DNA from: Lineus longissimus
Taxonomy: Eukaryota > Nemertea > Pilidiophora > Heteronemertea > Lineidae
Length of the DNA: 64,000 bases
Assembly: GCF_910592395.1 (NCBI RefSeq)
Contig: NC_088317.1
Location: forward strand, 10,728,001 to 10,792,000
Direction: 5' to 3'
The translations under genes and the position numbers were made by a program. A model generated the notes under the pieces. That model was not told the DNA's origin. It saw nothing but the letters and a program-made list of their open reading frames with translations, and made no database searches. Below, one piece after another: positions 11,713-24,700 of the stretch (the first letter of the stretch is position 1; every line of letters starts with the position of its first letter).

Positions 11713-11970
11713 TTAATTATAATTCAAGTGTAGTAATTCAAGTTTGATATTGGTGCTTCAAGACCAGGGATTGCTGAGTTGGAGTCCATAAATGTAGTTG
11801 AGTTTCGGATCAGCTTTTGTTGGAAACCTTTAACTGAACTAAGGTTGTGTTTGTGTGGAAAAAACCCAGAGATCTGTTATTGTGATTGAGAATTTTTGTT
11901 TTGATAACCAGTAATTTTAATAAATGTTCTATAAATTTACAGAAGTTGCTTGCGTCCTGTCATTGGTTAA

Positions 11971-12231
11971 TTTACAGAAAGTGCTTGAAGCCGAGTCCTT
12001 GGAACCATCCGTATTTTTACAGAACTTTTGCTTTATCCAGTATTACACTTCTTCTGTAAAAAAAAGGAACCATACATATTTTTACAGAACTTTTGCCCAA
12101 TACAGTATTACAACTCTTCTGTAAAAACACAGAATGTATGTTTCTGAAAATATTGTATTCTGTAAAAAAAATAGTCTTCCAGTAATATTAATCAAGGTTC
12201 CAGGGACTCGGCTTCAAGCATTTTCTGTAAA
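11971..12231. mobile_element. MITE with 36-bp inverted ends
   Basis: The left end, TTTACAGAAAGTGCTTGAAG and on to 12006, is repeated in reverse complement at the right end (12196-12231). The 261-bp interior contains several further TTTACAGAA/TTCTGTAAA words, so it folds extensively. No coding capacity. A clear target duplication was not found. Confidence 0.75.
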
Positions 12232-13675
12232 TCTACTGAGAATTTTTCTAACAGTGTAGAAAACTTTCATAGGAAAAGGAGAAAGCTCAATCTATTATTT
12301 CTTAGCAGTTTTCTGAGTAAGACTTTACATGCTAAAGTGCATATTGGAGTATTTTAGAATTTGGTACTGGTACAATTTTGTACTTGTTTGTTCCTATCTT
12401 TTCATATTTGGTAATTTTGTTTATGGTGTAAATAGAAGTTTACCAGAGTTGATGAGTTTGCCAGAGTTAAATAAGTTAGAGTTACTAAGTTACAAGTTTG
12501 AATATTTTAAGTCGGAGTTTGACAGCTCCTGAGCTACTTTACAGTAATTGGTTTTTTTACTGTGTACCAGTATTTCAGTCTAAGTGGAGACAGTAATTCT
12601 AAGCTTGTCTAAGCGCTGTGTTTAAATAGTGAATAAAAGTGAAGGACATTATTGTGAAACTGTGTGTTTTTGAATGGTACAATTTTGAGGTCATAATACT
12701 CTGCTGAAGTTTTAAAAAGACATTCGTAATAGACAGCTGGACTGATATTTTTGCAGAGCAGAGTTTATTGTTTGATAGTGGTTACTCTTCTAAAAGGGGA
12801 GGGGTTGTAGTGTTTAGCGCTCCATATATTTGTCACTGTGTAGTTCATTGAGAGTCCGCTAGGGGCGACAAAATAAAACATGTAATCTAATTTGTTATCA
12901 TGAATATTCGTCCGAGTTGAATCTGTCGAATCCCAATTAAATGCAGCACAGTCATGTCGTTATTCACCACAAGTCTTTTGCATAGTTTATGATTTATGAG
13001 CGTTGTTTTCGACATGACAATATTACCAGCGCTCGAAAGCGATCACAATTATACTGGTTAGTCCCGCCTACCAATAACTCTGGCCAATCGAAATTCCTCT
13101 TACATGTTAATTGGCTGCTGCTCGTCAATACAAGGATAGTCACAATCTGGAGAAACCATATGTGGCACATCGATCTTTCAGCATACAAGATGGCACAATC
13201 AGTCCTCACTTGAGCAAACTCCCATACGCACCGGAGGATATTTCAGTTGGAGGAGCCCCTACATTGTTGTCTTGGGTGGAAATGTGCTCCGAGACAATCT
13301 TGCCCTGATTTCCCGTCATCGCTGATATAATTATGCATATTTTTCTCAGAAGACATAATTTTTAAATAAGATCTCTAATGCCTTATAGACCAAGGCATGG
13401 TGACATCGTCACAACCTAACTCGCTTGCACCAGTCAGTCATCCTATCGGTACCCAAGTAAGGGTAGGAATGGGGTACAGCCCTGTCCCTTCAGTATTGGA
13501 CGATACATGTCTGAGACCATCAAAAGCACGTGCTGAGAGAAAGCCTCATCAATACTCCTATTGCATTCAAACGTTTGTGTTTGACCCATCCCTACCCAAG
13601 TAGTTGTGACCTTGTCTTCAGTAGAGTACATCCTGCAGTCAGACTGCCTTACCTTTGGCAATGTTTCTGAGACAG
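12232..13675. other. Unassigned non-coding region
   Basis: No protein family was recognised. An AATAAA is at about 12631. At about 12795-12810 a purine tract (AAAAGGGGAGGGG) is followed by TGTAGTGTT, which looks like a polypurine tract next to the 5' end of an LTR, so this may be the 3' remnant of an LTR retrotransposon. No partner LTR is visible in the window. Confidence 0.3.
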
Positions 13676-14240
13676 GCCTGTTGTGACTGTCTTATAGCTC
13701 TCTCATCGATTCGACGACATGTTGGAAGTCCCAGGCTCAATTCAGTCTGGTTGTGACTGTATTATCTCTCTTATCGCGTTGGAAACACAGTGGGGCTCCC
13801 AAACTAGAGTCTGGTTGTGACTGTCTTATAGCTCTCATCGCGTTGGAAACATGGTGAAGCTCCCAAGCTCGATTCGGCCTGGTTGTGACTGTCTTATCTC
13901 TCTCATCGACTTGACAACACAGTGGAGCTCCCAAGCTGGAGTAGGCCTGGTTGTGACTGTCTTATCCCTCTCGTCGATTTGACAACACAGTGGAGCTCCT
14001 AAGCTAGAGTAGGCCTGGTTGTGACTGTCTTATCTCTCTCATCGATTTGACATCACAGCGGAGCTCCCAAGCTCAAATCGGCCTGGTCGTGACTGTCTTA
14101 TCTCTCTCATCGATTTAACAACGCAGTGAAGCTCCCAAGCTAGAGTAGGCCTGGTTGTGACTGTCTTATCCCTCATCGCGTCGGAAACAGTGGAGCTACC
14201 AGGCTCGATTCGGTCTGGTTGTGACTGTCTTATCTCGATT
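13676..14240. repeat. 68-bp minisatellite, about nine units
   Basis: Units begin TTGTGACTGTCTTATC at 13681, 13751, 13815, 13883, 13951, 14019, 14087, 14155 and 14219, a period of 68 with two shorter steps of 64. Each unit contains CTCATCG and GTGGAGCTCCCAAGCT. Since 68 is not divisible by three, the array is not a coding repeat, although reading frames run part of the way through it. Confidence 0.85.
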
Positions 14241-14482
14241 ATTGTAGGTTGTGACATCATATCGAGCGATCGGATGTTGTTGGGACACTTGACAGATGGA
14301 AATATTGTCCACAGAGACATGGTCTGTACTAAGGTTGCGACATCATATCAAGAAAGGTTCTTGATCGAGACACTTTGGTCGTGTTGGCAGTTGTTTACAG
14401 GTGATGCATGGTCTTTGTGACATCATATCGAGCGATCGGATGTTGTTGAGACACTTGTCACAGATAGAAATATTGTAGGTGG
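14241..14482. repeat. Local duplication next to the minisatellite
   Basis: A segment with TTGTGACATCATATCGAGCG, then GATCGGATGTTGTTG, appears at about 14248-14310 and again at about 14415-14475. A related word (GTTGCGACATCATATC) sits between them at 14334. It resembles a diverged higher-order extension of the neighbouring array. Confidence 0.65.
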
Positions 14483-15491
14483 GGCATGCAATAGCAGAAT
14501 AGAGAGCGCCGGGGTTTTGACGTCAGGTGAGACGTCAGGTGAGACGTGAGAGGGGACCTAAGGGGAGTCGTTGTACAGCAACAAATAAGAAAGAACAAAC
14601 ACGTATTATTTTGTATTCGCTCATTTATTTATTTATTTACTCGACGGAACAGGTTGTGACATCATATGGGAAATAAATTTACACATGTTGTATTTTCATA
14701 AAGGGCATGTAAATATTGACAACATAAATCCTGTAACAAAGTAAATAGATTTAAAGCTTGTGCAGTAACGCCCCTTTGATCTGCAGTCCAACATGGCTGC
14801 CAACCGAAAAAATGACACTTCAACGCCATACTATGACTGATGCTGATTATGGTAGGCCTATGCTTATGGCTGCAACGAGCGATCAGGCAGATTCGCACGA
14901 TGCACAAAATGAAAGCTCGTTGTTGATTGGTTGACTATAGCCCTGCCCAGTAGAATCGACGAACAAAGCTTTCCAAATTACACAACACTCCGGATTATGA
15001 ACTAACGCGGTAGAATATTGACATGACGATATTGATATTGACATTACGGAAATAATATCGACAGTACGGAAATAATATCGCCATCACATTATTAGAGAGT
15101 TGTGATAACCTTGGAGCGCCATACAAACGGGCCACAATCGATCCAAAATGAATGATTTGGGAATGCCATTACCAGCAGCAGATAGCCAAATGCATCTAGT
15201 TTATTTATTGACCGGTATTATTTACCCGACCGTCGGATCTACTGTAATGTATAGATAAGCTTTTAAAATAGAGCAGGCCCAGACTCCCTTAGATGACGTT
15301 AGGAGACCCCGGACATCCGGGACAGGAGAACGTGTGAGCAATTCTAGCAGGTCGTTATATATCAGAATAAAGTCATTCAAATTGAACCAGAAGACTTATA
15401 TGAGTATTTCATACAGCAGGATTCAAAGGAATGTAACATGGTGCCGTTAACCGGGACTTTATTCGATAGTAGCGAGTTTCCGCATCGCTTA
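14483..15491. other. Unassigned non-coding region
   Basis: Contains a short ATTT run (about 14615-14640) and a few repeated words (ACGGAAATAATATCG near 15045-15080). No coding exon, RNA gene or transposon was recognised. The TTA at 15489-15491 is the left target duplication of the next element. Confidence 0.35.
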
Positions 15492-16369
15492 AGCCTGCAC
15501 CACACGGTGAAAATTTGCGTGATGCAAGTGACACGCGTGCATGTTGCGACAGGCAAATTCTCACTGTGTGGGGTCGTTTTTTGCTGCGTATCTTCCCTCG
15601 CGAGTCGAGACGCAGCCGATCTAGCATGTTTGATATTTTCTCGACACGCGAGGAAGTTAATCACCGTGTGGGGGCTACCTGCAGCAATGTTGCGCGAGTT
15701 CGACGAATCACAACAAGCAGATCGGTCACATGATTTATAGGTCAGTCACATGATACCAAAATGGCAGCGCCCGGGAACTGTCAAATCCTATGAGAAGTAT
15801 TATGGACCAAGAAGACCAAATTGCCCTTATTCTCCTGCCGTTACTCCATCTGTTCCTCGACCCGCACTCTGTGGAACTGGCGATACTTCATGGGGTCCTC
15901 CTCCCGCAATTCAGCAATTAGATTTGCATGGCCCCCTTATCCTCTCTTCTCTGAATCCATGGCCTTGTCCAAGGACTACGGTCCACGCAGCGCCGCCTCC
16001 GCCGCCGCCTCCGACGGAGTAACAGCAGGAGAATAAGGGCAATTTGGTCTTCTTGGTCCATAATACTTCTCATAGGATTTGACAGTTCCCGGGCGCTGCC
16101 ATTTTGGTATCATGTGACTGACCTATAAATCATGTGACCGATCTGCTTGTTGTGATTCGTCGAACTCGCGCAACATTGCTGCAGGTAGCCCCCACACGGT
16201 GATTAACTTCCTCGCGTGTCGAGAAAATATCAAACATGCTAGATCGGCTGCGTCTCGACACGCGAGGAAGATACGCAGCAAAAAACGACCCCACACAGTG
16301 AGAATTTGCCTGTCGCAACGTGCACGCGTGTCACTTGCATCACGCAAATTTCACCGTGTGGTGCGGGCT
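15492..16369. mobile_element. PIF/Harbinger-like fold-back element with transposon-ORF remnant
   Basis: Two arms of about 350 bp (15492-15846 and 16018-16369) are near-perfect reverse complements; termini begin AGCC(T/C)GCACCACACGG. The element is flanked by the 3-bp duplication TTA (15489-15491 and 16370-16372), as expected for PIF/Harbinger. The ~170-bp loop, read on the minus strand, encodes LIAELREEDPMKY and then FHRVRVEEQME before a stop. This resembles the segment upstream of the catalytic domain in HARBI1-like proteins (from memory). It is non-autonomous, and the arms could form a very long hairpin. Reading frames in the arms are mirror images of one another and are not genes. Confidence 0.8.
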
Positions 16370-16370
16370 T

Positions 16371-16394
16371 TACGATTACGATTACGATTACGAT
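16371..16394. repeat. GATTAC short tandem repeat
   Basis: About four units of TACGAT/GATTAC directly follow the right end of the Harbinger-like element. A similar pair of opposed GATTAC runs lies near 36697-36745. Confidence 0.8.
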
Positions 16395-16550
16395 TTGTGT
16401 TTGACGTCTTCGATTTTTGGTGCTACGTCATCCCCGGCGAAATCGTCGATGGTACTTTCGTCTCGTTCTTACGAGGATTCCGGCTGATCTTCGTAAGTCG
16501 AAAAACGATTACATGGATTAGCGAAAAGCCTATTTTCCACGCTACATATC

Positions 16551-19500
16551 AAATTCAAATTCAAATTATTTATTTGCACACTATCACAAGTACAGACAGT
16601 ATGGCATATACATGCATGAATATTACACAATAAAAGACATTAGATTAAAACATATCATAAGTCGCATTGGTAAAACTATATTGTCATTGCTCCTGAAGAG
16701 CTGCTTGCCTTTCGTAAAAAGCCCTGGAGATAAAAATAGCAGTCTTGATGATGATGTCGTGATCAGTGCTGCTCAATGTGGAAATAAAATCCGAATTGGA
16801 GAACAAGTGACTATCTTTACAAAAAGCAATATTCTTAAAATACTCATCTCTTAGTTTTTGAATAGAAGGACATCTAGCAAAAAAATGAAATTCGTCTTCT
16901 ACTACGTCACTCCCAAATGGACACAGACGCTTTTCCAACTGAGTACCAAAATGTCTAACTTTTTCGATGAGTAGGTTGTGATTGCTAAAGCGAAACTTAG
17001 CCATTTTGGAAAAGACCCCTCGATTTTTTAATGCATCGAGGTAGGGCTCAAATTGATACTCTGTTTTAAAAGTTCTGTATGTCCTGAGCTTATTCTTTTG
17101 ATTAGGATCCGACCTTCTGTCGTTTTCTAGGACAGAGAAAAAGTGAGTGCGATACAAGGATTCAAGCGAATTGAAAACGCAAGTGCTACCAGACCAAATA
17201 CCACAAGACCGTGCGAGCTTATTGTCAATTTCATAAGCTTCATTGAGAATAGCATTACTGGAGGATTTAACATGAGATAAGTAGTTAAAAGTATGCTTGA
17301 ACATGAAATTAACAAATGGATGAAGACCTAATTCTGCTTTAACTCCACAATTGGAAGTAAATCTGTTAACACCCAAAATCCATTTACAAAATTTAGACAA
17401 CAGTTGTTCAAAAGGAAATCGATCTACCTGTTTAAAGAACTTATTACTGTCGTTAACAAGGAATGACTTAAGATAGGTAAAACTCCAGATTTCACAATTA
17501 TAAGAAAGAATTGGCTTGATAAAACTACTAAACAAAAAACGAATAGCAGTGCGTGGTTCTATACCATTGGAGTTGAAAAGCTTTGGAACCTTTTTTAGTC
17601 AACAATTCAACTCTGGCTTTAAAAGAGCCCCTGAAATCAATTGATGTACCAAGGTATGTGAAGTCGTACACCCTATCAAGTATAACACCATCCAGCGTAA
17701 AAGGTATCTGACCTGATACCTTCTTTTCAAAGACCATAATCTTTGATTTGTTGAGATTGATTTGAAGTCTCCAAGTTTTGCAGTATTGGGAAAGACCATC
17801 CAGACATGTCTGGAGGCCTTCCGAGGTACGAGAGAAGAGAACCAAATCGTCCGCATACAGTAGAGATGATAACCTAGTTGTTTCTAACAAAGCTGGTGAA
17901 GGATTGACCTGATCCAATACATTTACAACATCATTGATGAAAAGATTAAACAGTGTGGGGCTCAAGACATCACCCTGACGAGTCCCAACCTCAACATTAA
18001 AAAACTGTGACATTCCTTGAGGAAATTTGACACAGCTTGACACTGATCCATAAAAACTTTTTACATAGTCAAGAAAATTGCCAGTAATATTGACCTTCAT
18101 CATTTTAAGGAATAAACCATTGTGCCAAACACTGTCGAAAGCCTTTTTGAGGTCGACAAAACAACAGTATATTTTTTACCCTTACTGAAGTATTTGTTGA
18201 CAATGGTTTTGATGATAAAGATGTTGTCACGAGTTCTGGCATTTTTCTTAAAACCATTCTGACAGTTACTGATGACATTATTCCTGTCAATATAAGACAC
18301 TAGTCTAGCATTCAGTACAGATGAAAACAACTTACATAGACAACTTGAAATAGTAATTCCCCGATAATTGTTGGGGTCATCAGGATCACCTTTTTTTTTA
18401 AAGAGAGGTACAATATAACCATATCTCCATTGAGATGGAGAAAGTGAACAACCCAGAATTAAGTTAAAGACCTTAGTAAAGAGAGGCAGAAGTTGATCAG
18501 AACCAGTTTTAATCATTTCATTAGAAATCGAATCAAAACCAACTGCCTTACCATTTTTTAGCTTCCTAATGGATTTTTTGATTTCACTCATAGTGAATGG
18601 TTTATTGAGTTCGGTTACTTCCGAGTCAGATATGCTACAACCCTGTAGTTGATCTTGAGAGCTGGGTCCATTGGAGCTACATGCAGGCTTACCATCACAG
18701 GGTTTATCAGGAAGAGCAAGATCTTTGAAATGTTTTAGAAAGAGAGATGGATTGACATTATTTTAAGGGCGAGTCTGATCACAGTCATTTAGTTTTTTTA
18801 AAGTGTCCCAAAACAACTTTGGGTCACTTTTCTCAGACTCGCACAATTTTTTAATAAGGAAATCCTTATTTTCACTCTTAGCTCTTTTGATAGCCTTGTT
18901 GTATTGATTACACATAGCTCGGAGACGACCCGCCAGAAACGTGTTATTGGTATCACGAGCGAGAGTCTTGGAAAGACTTCGTGTACTGCAACGTAAAGAT
19001 TTACAGTCATATTGAACCATCTTTTGTGCGTCTTCTTGGGGGTTGTTTTCCTACGCGGTTTAGAGCCTGCAGATATTTTTAGGCTCACCTCTGCAGTACC
19101 AGTAAAAATACTATTTAAATCTTGTATGGCTGCATCTACACCAGATTGTTCCTTGCTGTATTGTACACTTTGAAAATATCGTAGCTGTGCCTTAATTGCA
19201 TTTGACTCCAACACTTTGGTAAACCTGTGTTTACCTTTATCGTCCCATACATACTTTTTTGGTAGTGGCGCCAAATCACAAAACAGCTGATCAGCACAAT
19301 CATTTACAGATAAGTCAACCGGTACTTTGATGTCAAAAGAGATCTGACAGTGATCAGACAGAGCAATATCAAATGGATGTACACAAAATGATTTACAGAG
19401 GCAAACAACTCTTCAGAGACAAGTGTATGATCTGTTGTACTTTTGAACACTTTATCTTGGCAAACTTTGAAATATGTAAAGTTGCCGAAATAATCACCAA

Positions 19501-20164
19501 TGTCTCTTCCATTTAACAATCTAAGTCTGTTTCCAACAGCAATGTCAATCAGCGATTTACCATGACTATTGAAAACATTGTCTCGATGCAGCCTCTCTGG
19601 GATGCTGTCATCATCACACACATAGTCCAAATGATCATATATTGGCAGGTGAAGGACGGAATCTTTCTGAATAAAGTCAGATTCTCCACCGATTCTACTG
19701 TTGAAATCACCGAATAGAGCTATCATACCCTGACTACTATACAAAAGCACCTCATCCTGGAGTTGTTCCCAGGTGTCATTTAGATGAGGCGAGCCAGTAG
19801 GAGGAATATGACATATGCATAGAAAAATTGATTTCTTAAATTTGAAGAAATCTGATTTGAGTTCCAGCCACAGTAAGTTTTCTGACTTACTGCCTAGAAT
19901 TTTAACACCCCTTTTGATGGAGTTTTTGATAAAACATAAACTGCCGCCTGAGGCACGCCTGACATGTTTTGATAAGTTCCTATATTTGTTGTAGGTATAA
20001 TAATCAGGAATCTGAATAGAAGAATTTTCCGTCGCCCATGATTCTAAGACACCGAATATATCACATTTGGCGATTCTATTCAGGAGACTTGAGTCGGAAA
20101 GCTTCCATCCGTCAATGCCAGACCCATTTAGATTTAGAGTACTAACTGTCATACAATTACGCAT
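16551..20164 (-). pseudogene. LINE ORF2 (AP endonuclease and reverse transcriptase), decayed
   Basis: Minus-strand non-LTR retrotransposon pol. An endonuclease domain starts near 20155 (LNLNGSGI, then LFGDFNSRIGG, LIDIAVGNRL and TTDHTLVS). A linker follows, then reverse transcriptase: LKNGKAVGFD, NNYRGITISS, VDLKKAFD (motif A), VGTRQGDVLSPTLFN (motif B) and YADDLVLFS (catalytic motif C, intact). The C-terminus has a cysteine/histidine cluster (CPFG to FHFFARC) near 16900. Frameshifts at about 19300, 18160 and 17590 and a stop near 18765 inactivate it. The 3' end at about 16551 carries a few AATTTG units rather than poly(A), as in the CR1/L2 and Jockey lineages. The exact clade is not resolved. 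Confidence 0.85.
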
Positions 20165-20905
20165 ATACGCAGGCGTAACGAAAATTTGCGATCATAATGA
20201 AGCAGATGAGTTCTTTGGCTAAATACCGTGAGCTTGAGGGCTCAAATCTCATATTCATCCACGTTGAAAATGAGGGGAAGGTTGGCATGCCAGCGTAGGG
20301 TCCATACATTTGAAACGGTCCAGACTGGATTTGTTGAAAAGGTAGACTATTTCTACACACTGAGTTGTTCATGAAATTGTTCATGTGGTCATACATGGCG
20401 GGCATTGACCACTGAGGGGTCCACTGCGCTGAAAATTTTTCACATTTGACATACTCGATCCGAATGGCGGCATAGGTTGAAAATCTGAAAGTTCAGGCTT
20501 ACGACTGTGCACTGGATGATTGGACGGAATCGTGACAGGAGGACACTGTCTGTCGTTACTCCGGTTGGTCCTAGTTGTACGGCGGGGTGCTTTGCTCTGT
20601 TGAGAGTTCAAATGTTCCTCTGAAGCAGAGTCACTAACTCTCCGTAACGAGTGTTTTTCTGAGAGAATGACTCGGTTGCGAGACCGATCAGTGGACGGAC
20701 TTGTGCAGCAATCCTGCGAACCATACGGGCCACACCTCCTGATTTCACACTGAGATGCACATTGTCGTGATATAGACTAGGCGCAAAGACACCAATGTCA
20801 AGGAAACATGCTATCCCTTTTGTGGGCTCGTATTCCTCACACTGAATCTGGATCATTGCATTGCAACGTAGTCTCCTCCAAACAAACGTGGTATATGTAC
20901 GCTTG
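20157..20905 (-). pseudogene. LINE ORF1 remnant with esterase-like C-terminus
   Basis: Directly upstream of ORF2 on the same strand. Three overlapping frames look like one broken protein. The first carries LYHDNVHLS, like the catalytic Asp/His block at the end of SGNH esterase domains known in CR1/L2-type ORF1 proteins. A basic, proline-rich stretch and a Met/Gln/Pro-rich tail ending near 20157 follow. The 5' half is missing. The copy at 34296-36184 contains the complementary N-terminal part of a similar ORF1. Confidence 0.55.
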
Positions 20906-21790
20906 ACATCTGGCCTTTATATCGTGGGCATTCTACGATTAATGAACAGCCAATCAGGAGTCCGTTATAGTGAAGGAGGTTAGGTTGTTGATCTTTTGTT
21001 TTAATATATGGTCACTGCCCGCTCGTCCCCGCTCCCCGGGCGCCCGCCCGCCCGCCCGCCCGCCCCCCTCCGATTCCACCCTACCATAGACCCCGCATTT
21101 AGGCCCTACCCTTTTTAGTGCAGGCAATGCTTTGAATTACCGAACATCTGCCTTTGACGTCACCGTTATGCGCTCCGACCGTGCGCCCCGACCAGTACGA
21201 ACTGCCGGTGTAAAAGTAGAAAATGTCCCCTGGAAAAAGTGTCCGGCCCTATTGTATTCTGCTATAATAATAATATTTTTATGGTCCTATTATCTGGTCT
21301 ATCGAGACCATGACTGACAATGCAATAGCTCAGAGATTGAAGCGCATAATAGAATCCTTTGTTTCCCGGACATTCTATCCTAGGACATTTTAAACTTCTA
21401 CACCGGTCCAGTGTAATCGTTATTGTAGTCCTCTGAAGATATCAGCCCGAGTCAGCTTGCAAGCACAAGGAAAATAGTGGAAGAGTACCCTCCCCTGATC
21501 CCCACCATAAACGTGCCCGCCCACGGACCCCAACCACCACCACGCCTTTGGCTGCACATTGATTTTTTTACTCTCTCCGCCTCACGTTTGATTGGAAATG
21601 CCCCCAAGCTCAGGATGATAGGCCTACTTTTTCCTATTCCGCTGGGTGATGAGTCAACCGAACGTAATCACGACGCCAACGGAGGTTCTTCGAATGCATT
21701 GCGAAAGTGACGAAATCAGCGCCTCTAGTCTCAAGATTGCGAAATGCCCCAATTCATTTGTCGTGATATATCGCTTACCATCGGGACGAA
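20906..21790. promoter_or_regulatory. GC-rich region, likely promoter/5' UTR of the chromodomain gene
   Basis: A sharp rise in GC includes a GCCC tandem repeat (about 21042-21064) and several CpGs, followed by about 700 bp without a recognisable gene before the start codon at 21791. A promoter is an inference from composition and position only; no TATA box is obvious. Confidence 0.35.
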
Positions 21791-24700
21791 ATGGATTCTA
21801 CCAGTAACGATAATGATACAGGTAATAGCATGGTTAATGAAGATTTAGCAGGTATCAATATTATTGTGAAGTTTTCTTTACATAATCGACATTGGCGGCG
21901 TTTGGCCAACCAAACCAGCCAGCCCCTTTCGGTACAGCCTGCATACAATGTCAATAACATAGGCCTATGCACATGATGCATCGAATGTAACTGAAATGAA
22001 ATGCATGAACAGCAGGCAGCTGCTGTGCAGACTGACAGAGGTATAAAGTTATTTATGGACCCTTGACATTTAAAAATAAGCGGAATCTTGATTTGTTTGC
22101 TTGTTTCACCTAGTATAGGAGATGGGTAGGCCTATTACTAGTATTGGTATTATTATGTTATGTTAGGTGAGCACACTCACTGACACTCACACTCACGGGC
22201 CATCATGGCCATGGCCATGCAGACGCAGTGACAGTGTGGGCTATTATAAATCACATAAACTGTGAGATGCAAACTTGTGATATCGCGATATGGGTAGGTT
22301 ATCATTAAGTGCATCTCACGGTTTATTATAAGCCCACAGTGTGACGACAATCACAATTGAATAATGTCGATGCCAAAATCATGAAATGCGAGTATCGTAT
22401 AGCAAGGCTATAGTTTTGTCCAAGTTGTTATGTAATCTTGGAAATCTGGACTTTTACTACAGCAAATACATTACAGTCATAGGCTTACTCTGAAAAGGTT
22501 CCCTTCAAACTTGGTACATGTGCAAACAAAATTGACATTTGGATTGTGAAAAAAAAGGATGCAACTGTGACTCTTTCCCGTTTCCCTCTCTCTCTGCAAC
22601 CAAACAATGGAGAGAATAAAGTTTTAATCCTTCTCGTATTGTTCTGGACACTCTCCACGCATGCGAGGAGTTTGGTCAGGGTCTTTCTCGAAACTGTCTA
22701 TTGTACTGCCACAGCGTGAGAAGATGATGGTATGGTACAAATGTAGATAGCCATGGTATCTAGCACTGCATTTACAGAAGCTTAGCAGCCCACCAGGCCT
22801 TCATGTAGGCCTACCGGTACATTGATTTAGTTAATGAATTATGAGTGACTTCCTCACGCACGCTGTTATTGTAACTGAACCACTGAGGACCAGGAATGGT
22901 TATTAAAAGTGGACCCACAATGATTATGATGACAGTACAGTACTGCCACTTTTTAAAGGGTAATTAAATAAGCGCCATGTCTGCATGACAGAAATAGTAA
23001 AATGGGGATACAATACAAAGCAGACCTGGCGATATATTATCGTGCAATGTTAGCATCATTGGGAATTGCCATTCTAAATTTTAACTTCTTCATCTTTGCG
23101 AAAATTCTGGCTGCATAGCAGCCATCTTTGAAATCTTTTTTCTGATTTCATTGCCAATGGTTGTATGCAGAGGTACAAATAATACCCAAAAGATTGAGGA
23201 GCAGATACACTGCCACTAAAAGTGACTGACAATAATCTTCAGATTGTGGCATGTGACCTCTTTGCTAGATCGTCTGACCCAGATTTGTTTGCCTTCTCTT
23301 TTACAGGCTGCACCAGCAAGTAGGCCTGAGGCAACTTCTCAACCTGTGAACAATAGGAAGTCAGTCAAAGCTAAGGTATGTGTGTGACCAAGTTTCCATA
23401 ACCGAATTCTTTTTAGACCTTGAGATTGTTCAGACTTAACTTGTCATGTCCAATCTGTCATCATGACTTTATGGGAAAACCTGTGGCATGTTTGTCAAGG
23501 TTCCGCAGCAAAACATCCCCATAGCATAATGCTGCCACCTCCGTGCTTCACAGTCAGTACGGTGTTCTTTGGATCCCCCCCCCCGTTTTGCCAAACGTAC
23601 TGCTGGTAGTTGTGGCCGAAGACTTCGCTTTTAGTCTCATCAGACCAAAGAACACTCCTCAAGAAGGCTCTGTATTTGCCCACATGTTCTCTCGCAAACT
23701 TCAGCCTTGCTTCCCGGTAGCGTTTTTGAAGTAAAGGCTTCTTTCTTGCCCTGCAGCCTCGTAGTCCACTACGATGCAAGACCTTCTGGACAGTGGACAG
23801 TGACACATTTGTCTTTGTAGCTTCTAATTCCTGGCAGAGGTGTTTCTTGGTCGTCTCGGGGTTAATGTGCACCTTTCTAACCAATGTGGGCTCATCTTTG
23901 GCTGTCAGCTTGCGCTTTCTTCCTGACCTTGGTAAGGTTGCTGTTGTCCCTGGGTCGTCCCTGTACTTCCGCTTTATTGTCTGAACTGACGCCCGTGGCA
24001 TATCAAGCTGCTTGAAAATGGCTGTTAGTGAAGTACCAGACTGGTTCAAGTGGACAGGCGACTCTATCAGATCTTGAGAGTACTCCTTTGACTTCCCCAT
24101 GATGGCTCTAAGCTGGCAAATTACCTGAGCAGAAACCCAGTCCCTTTTATACTGCTACAGTGGCGCCACCTGAGCTATGACATAATTATGATGGTCAACA
24201 GGTAGTTGAGACAAGATAAAAGCCATTGTATAACATATTTGCCCACCTCAAGGCCAAACAACTAGTAGATAAGGTAGGTGTATGTAAACTTATGACACTC
24301 TGAAATATGCATTGTTTTCAAATAGAGCTCATAAAAACAATGAAATTAATGAAACAGAAGTATGTTTTTTAGTTGATGACGAGATGTGATGATAGACTTC
24401 CTGTAAACTATATACTATTCCCGCGTTCTGTAGTTGCAGAGAAAGAGACAGGGTTATATCATCCTTTGAATTGTATGTAAACTTTCGAGCACGACTGTAC
24501 TCTCTAATTTTTGCCTTGGCCTCCAGAAATAATAGTGTATTTTCAAATTCTTTCTTATCAAACCTGAGTGTGTGTTATTATTGCACCACCAATATCCAAT
24601 TTGATAACCAGTACGCATGTACCCAATGGTTTGGTTGTCTAATTTTCTAATTGTAATTTCTAATTCTAGTGTAAAAGTCAATAGTTCCCTTTTTTGTCAT

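Noticed and set aside
12329-12532. 67-aa hydrophobic frame
   Set aside because: AT-rich sequence gives hydrophobic residues by chance; there is no homology I recognise and no gene context.
15377-16633. Several 70-144 aa frames on both strands
   Set aside because: They are mirror images produced by the Harbinger-like palindrome arms.
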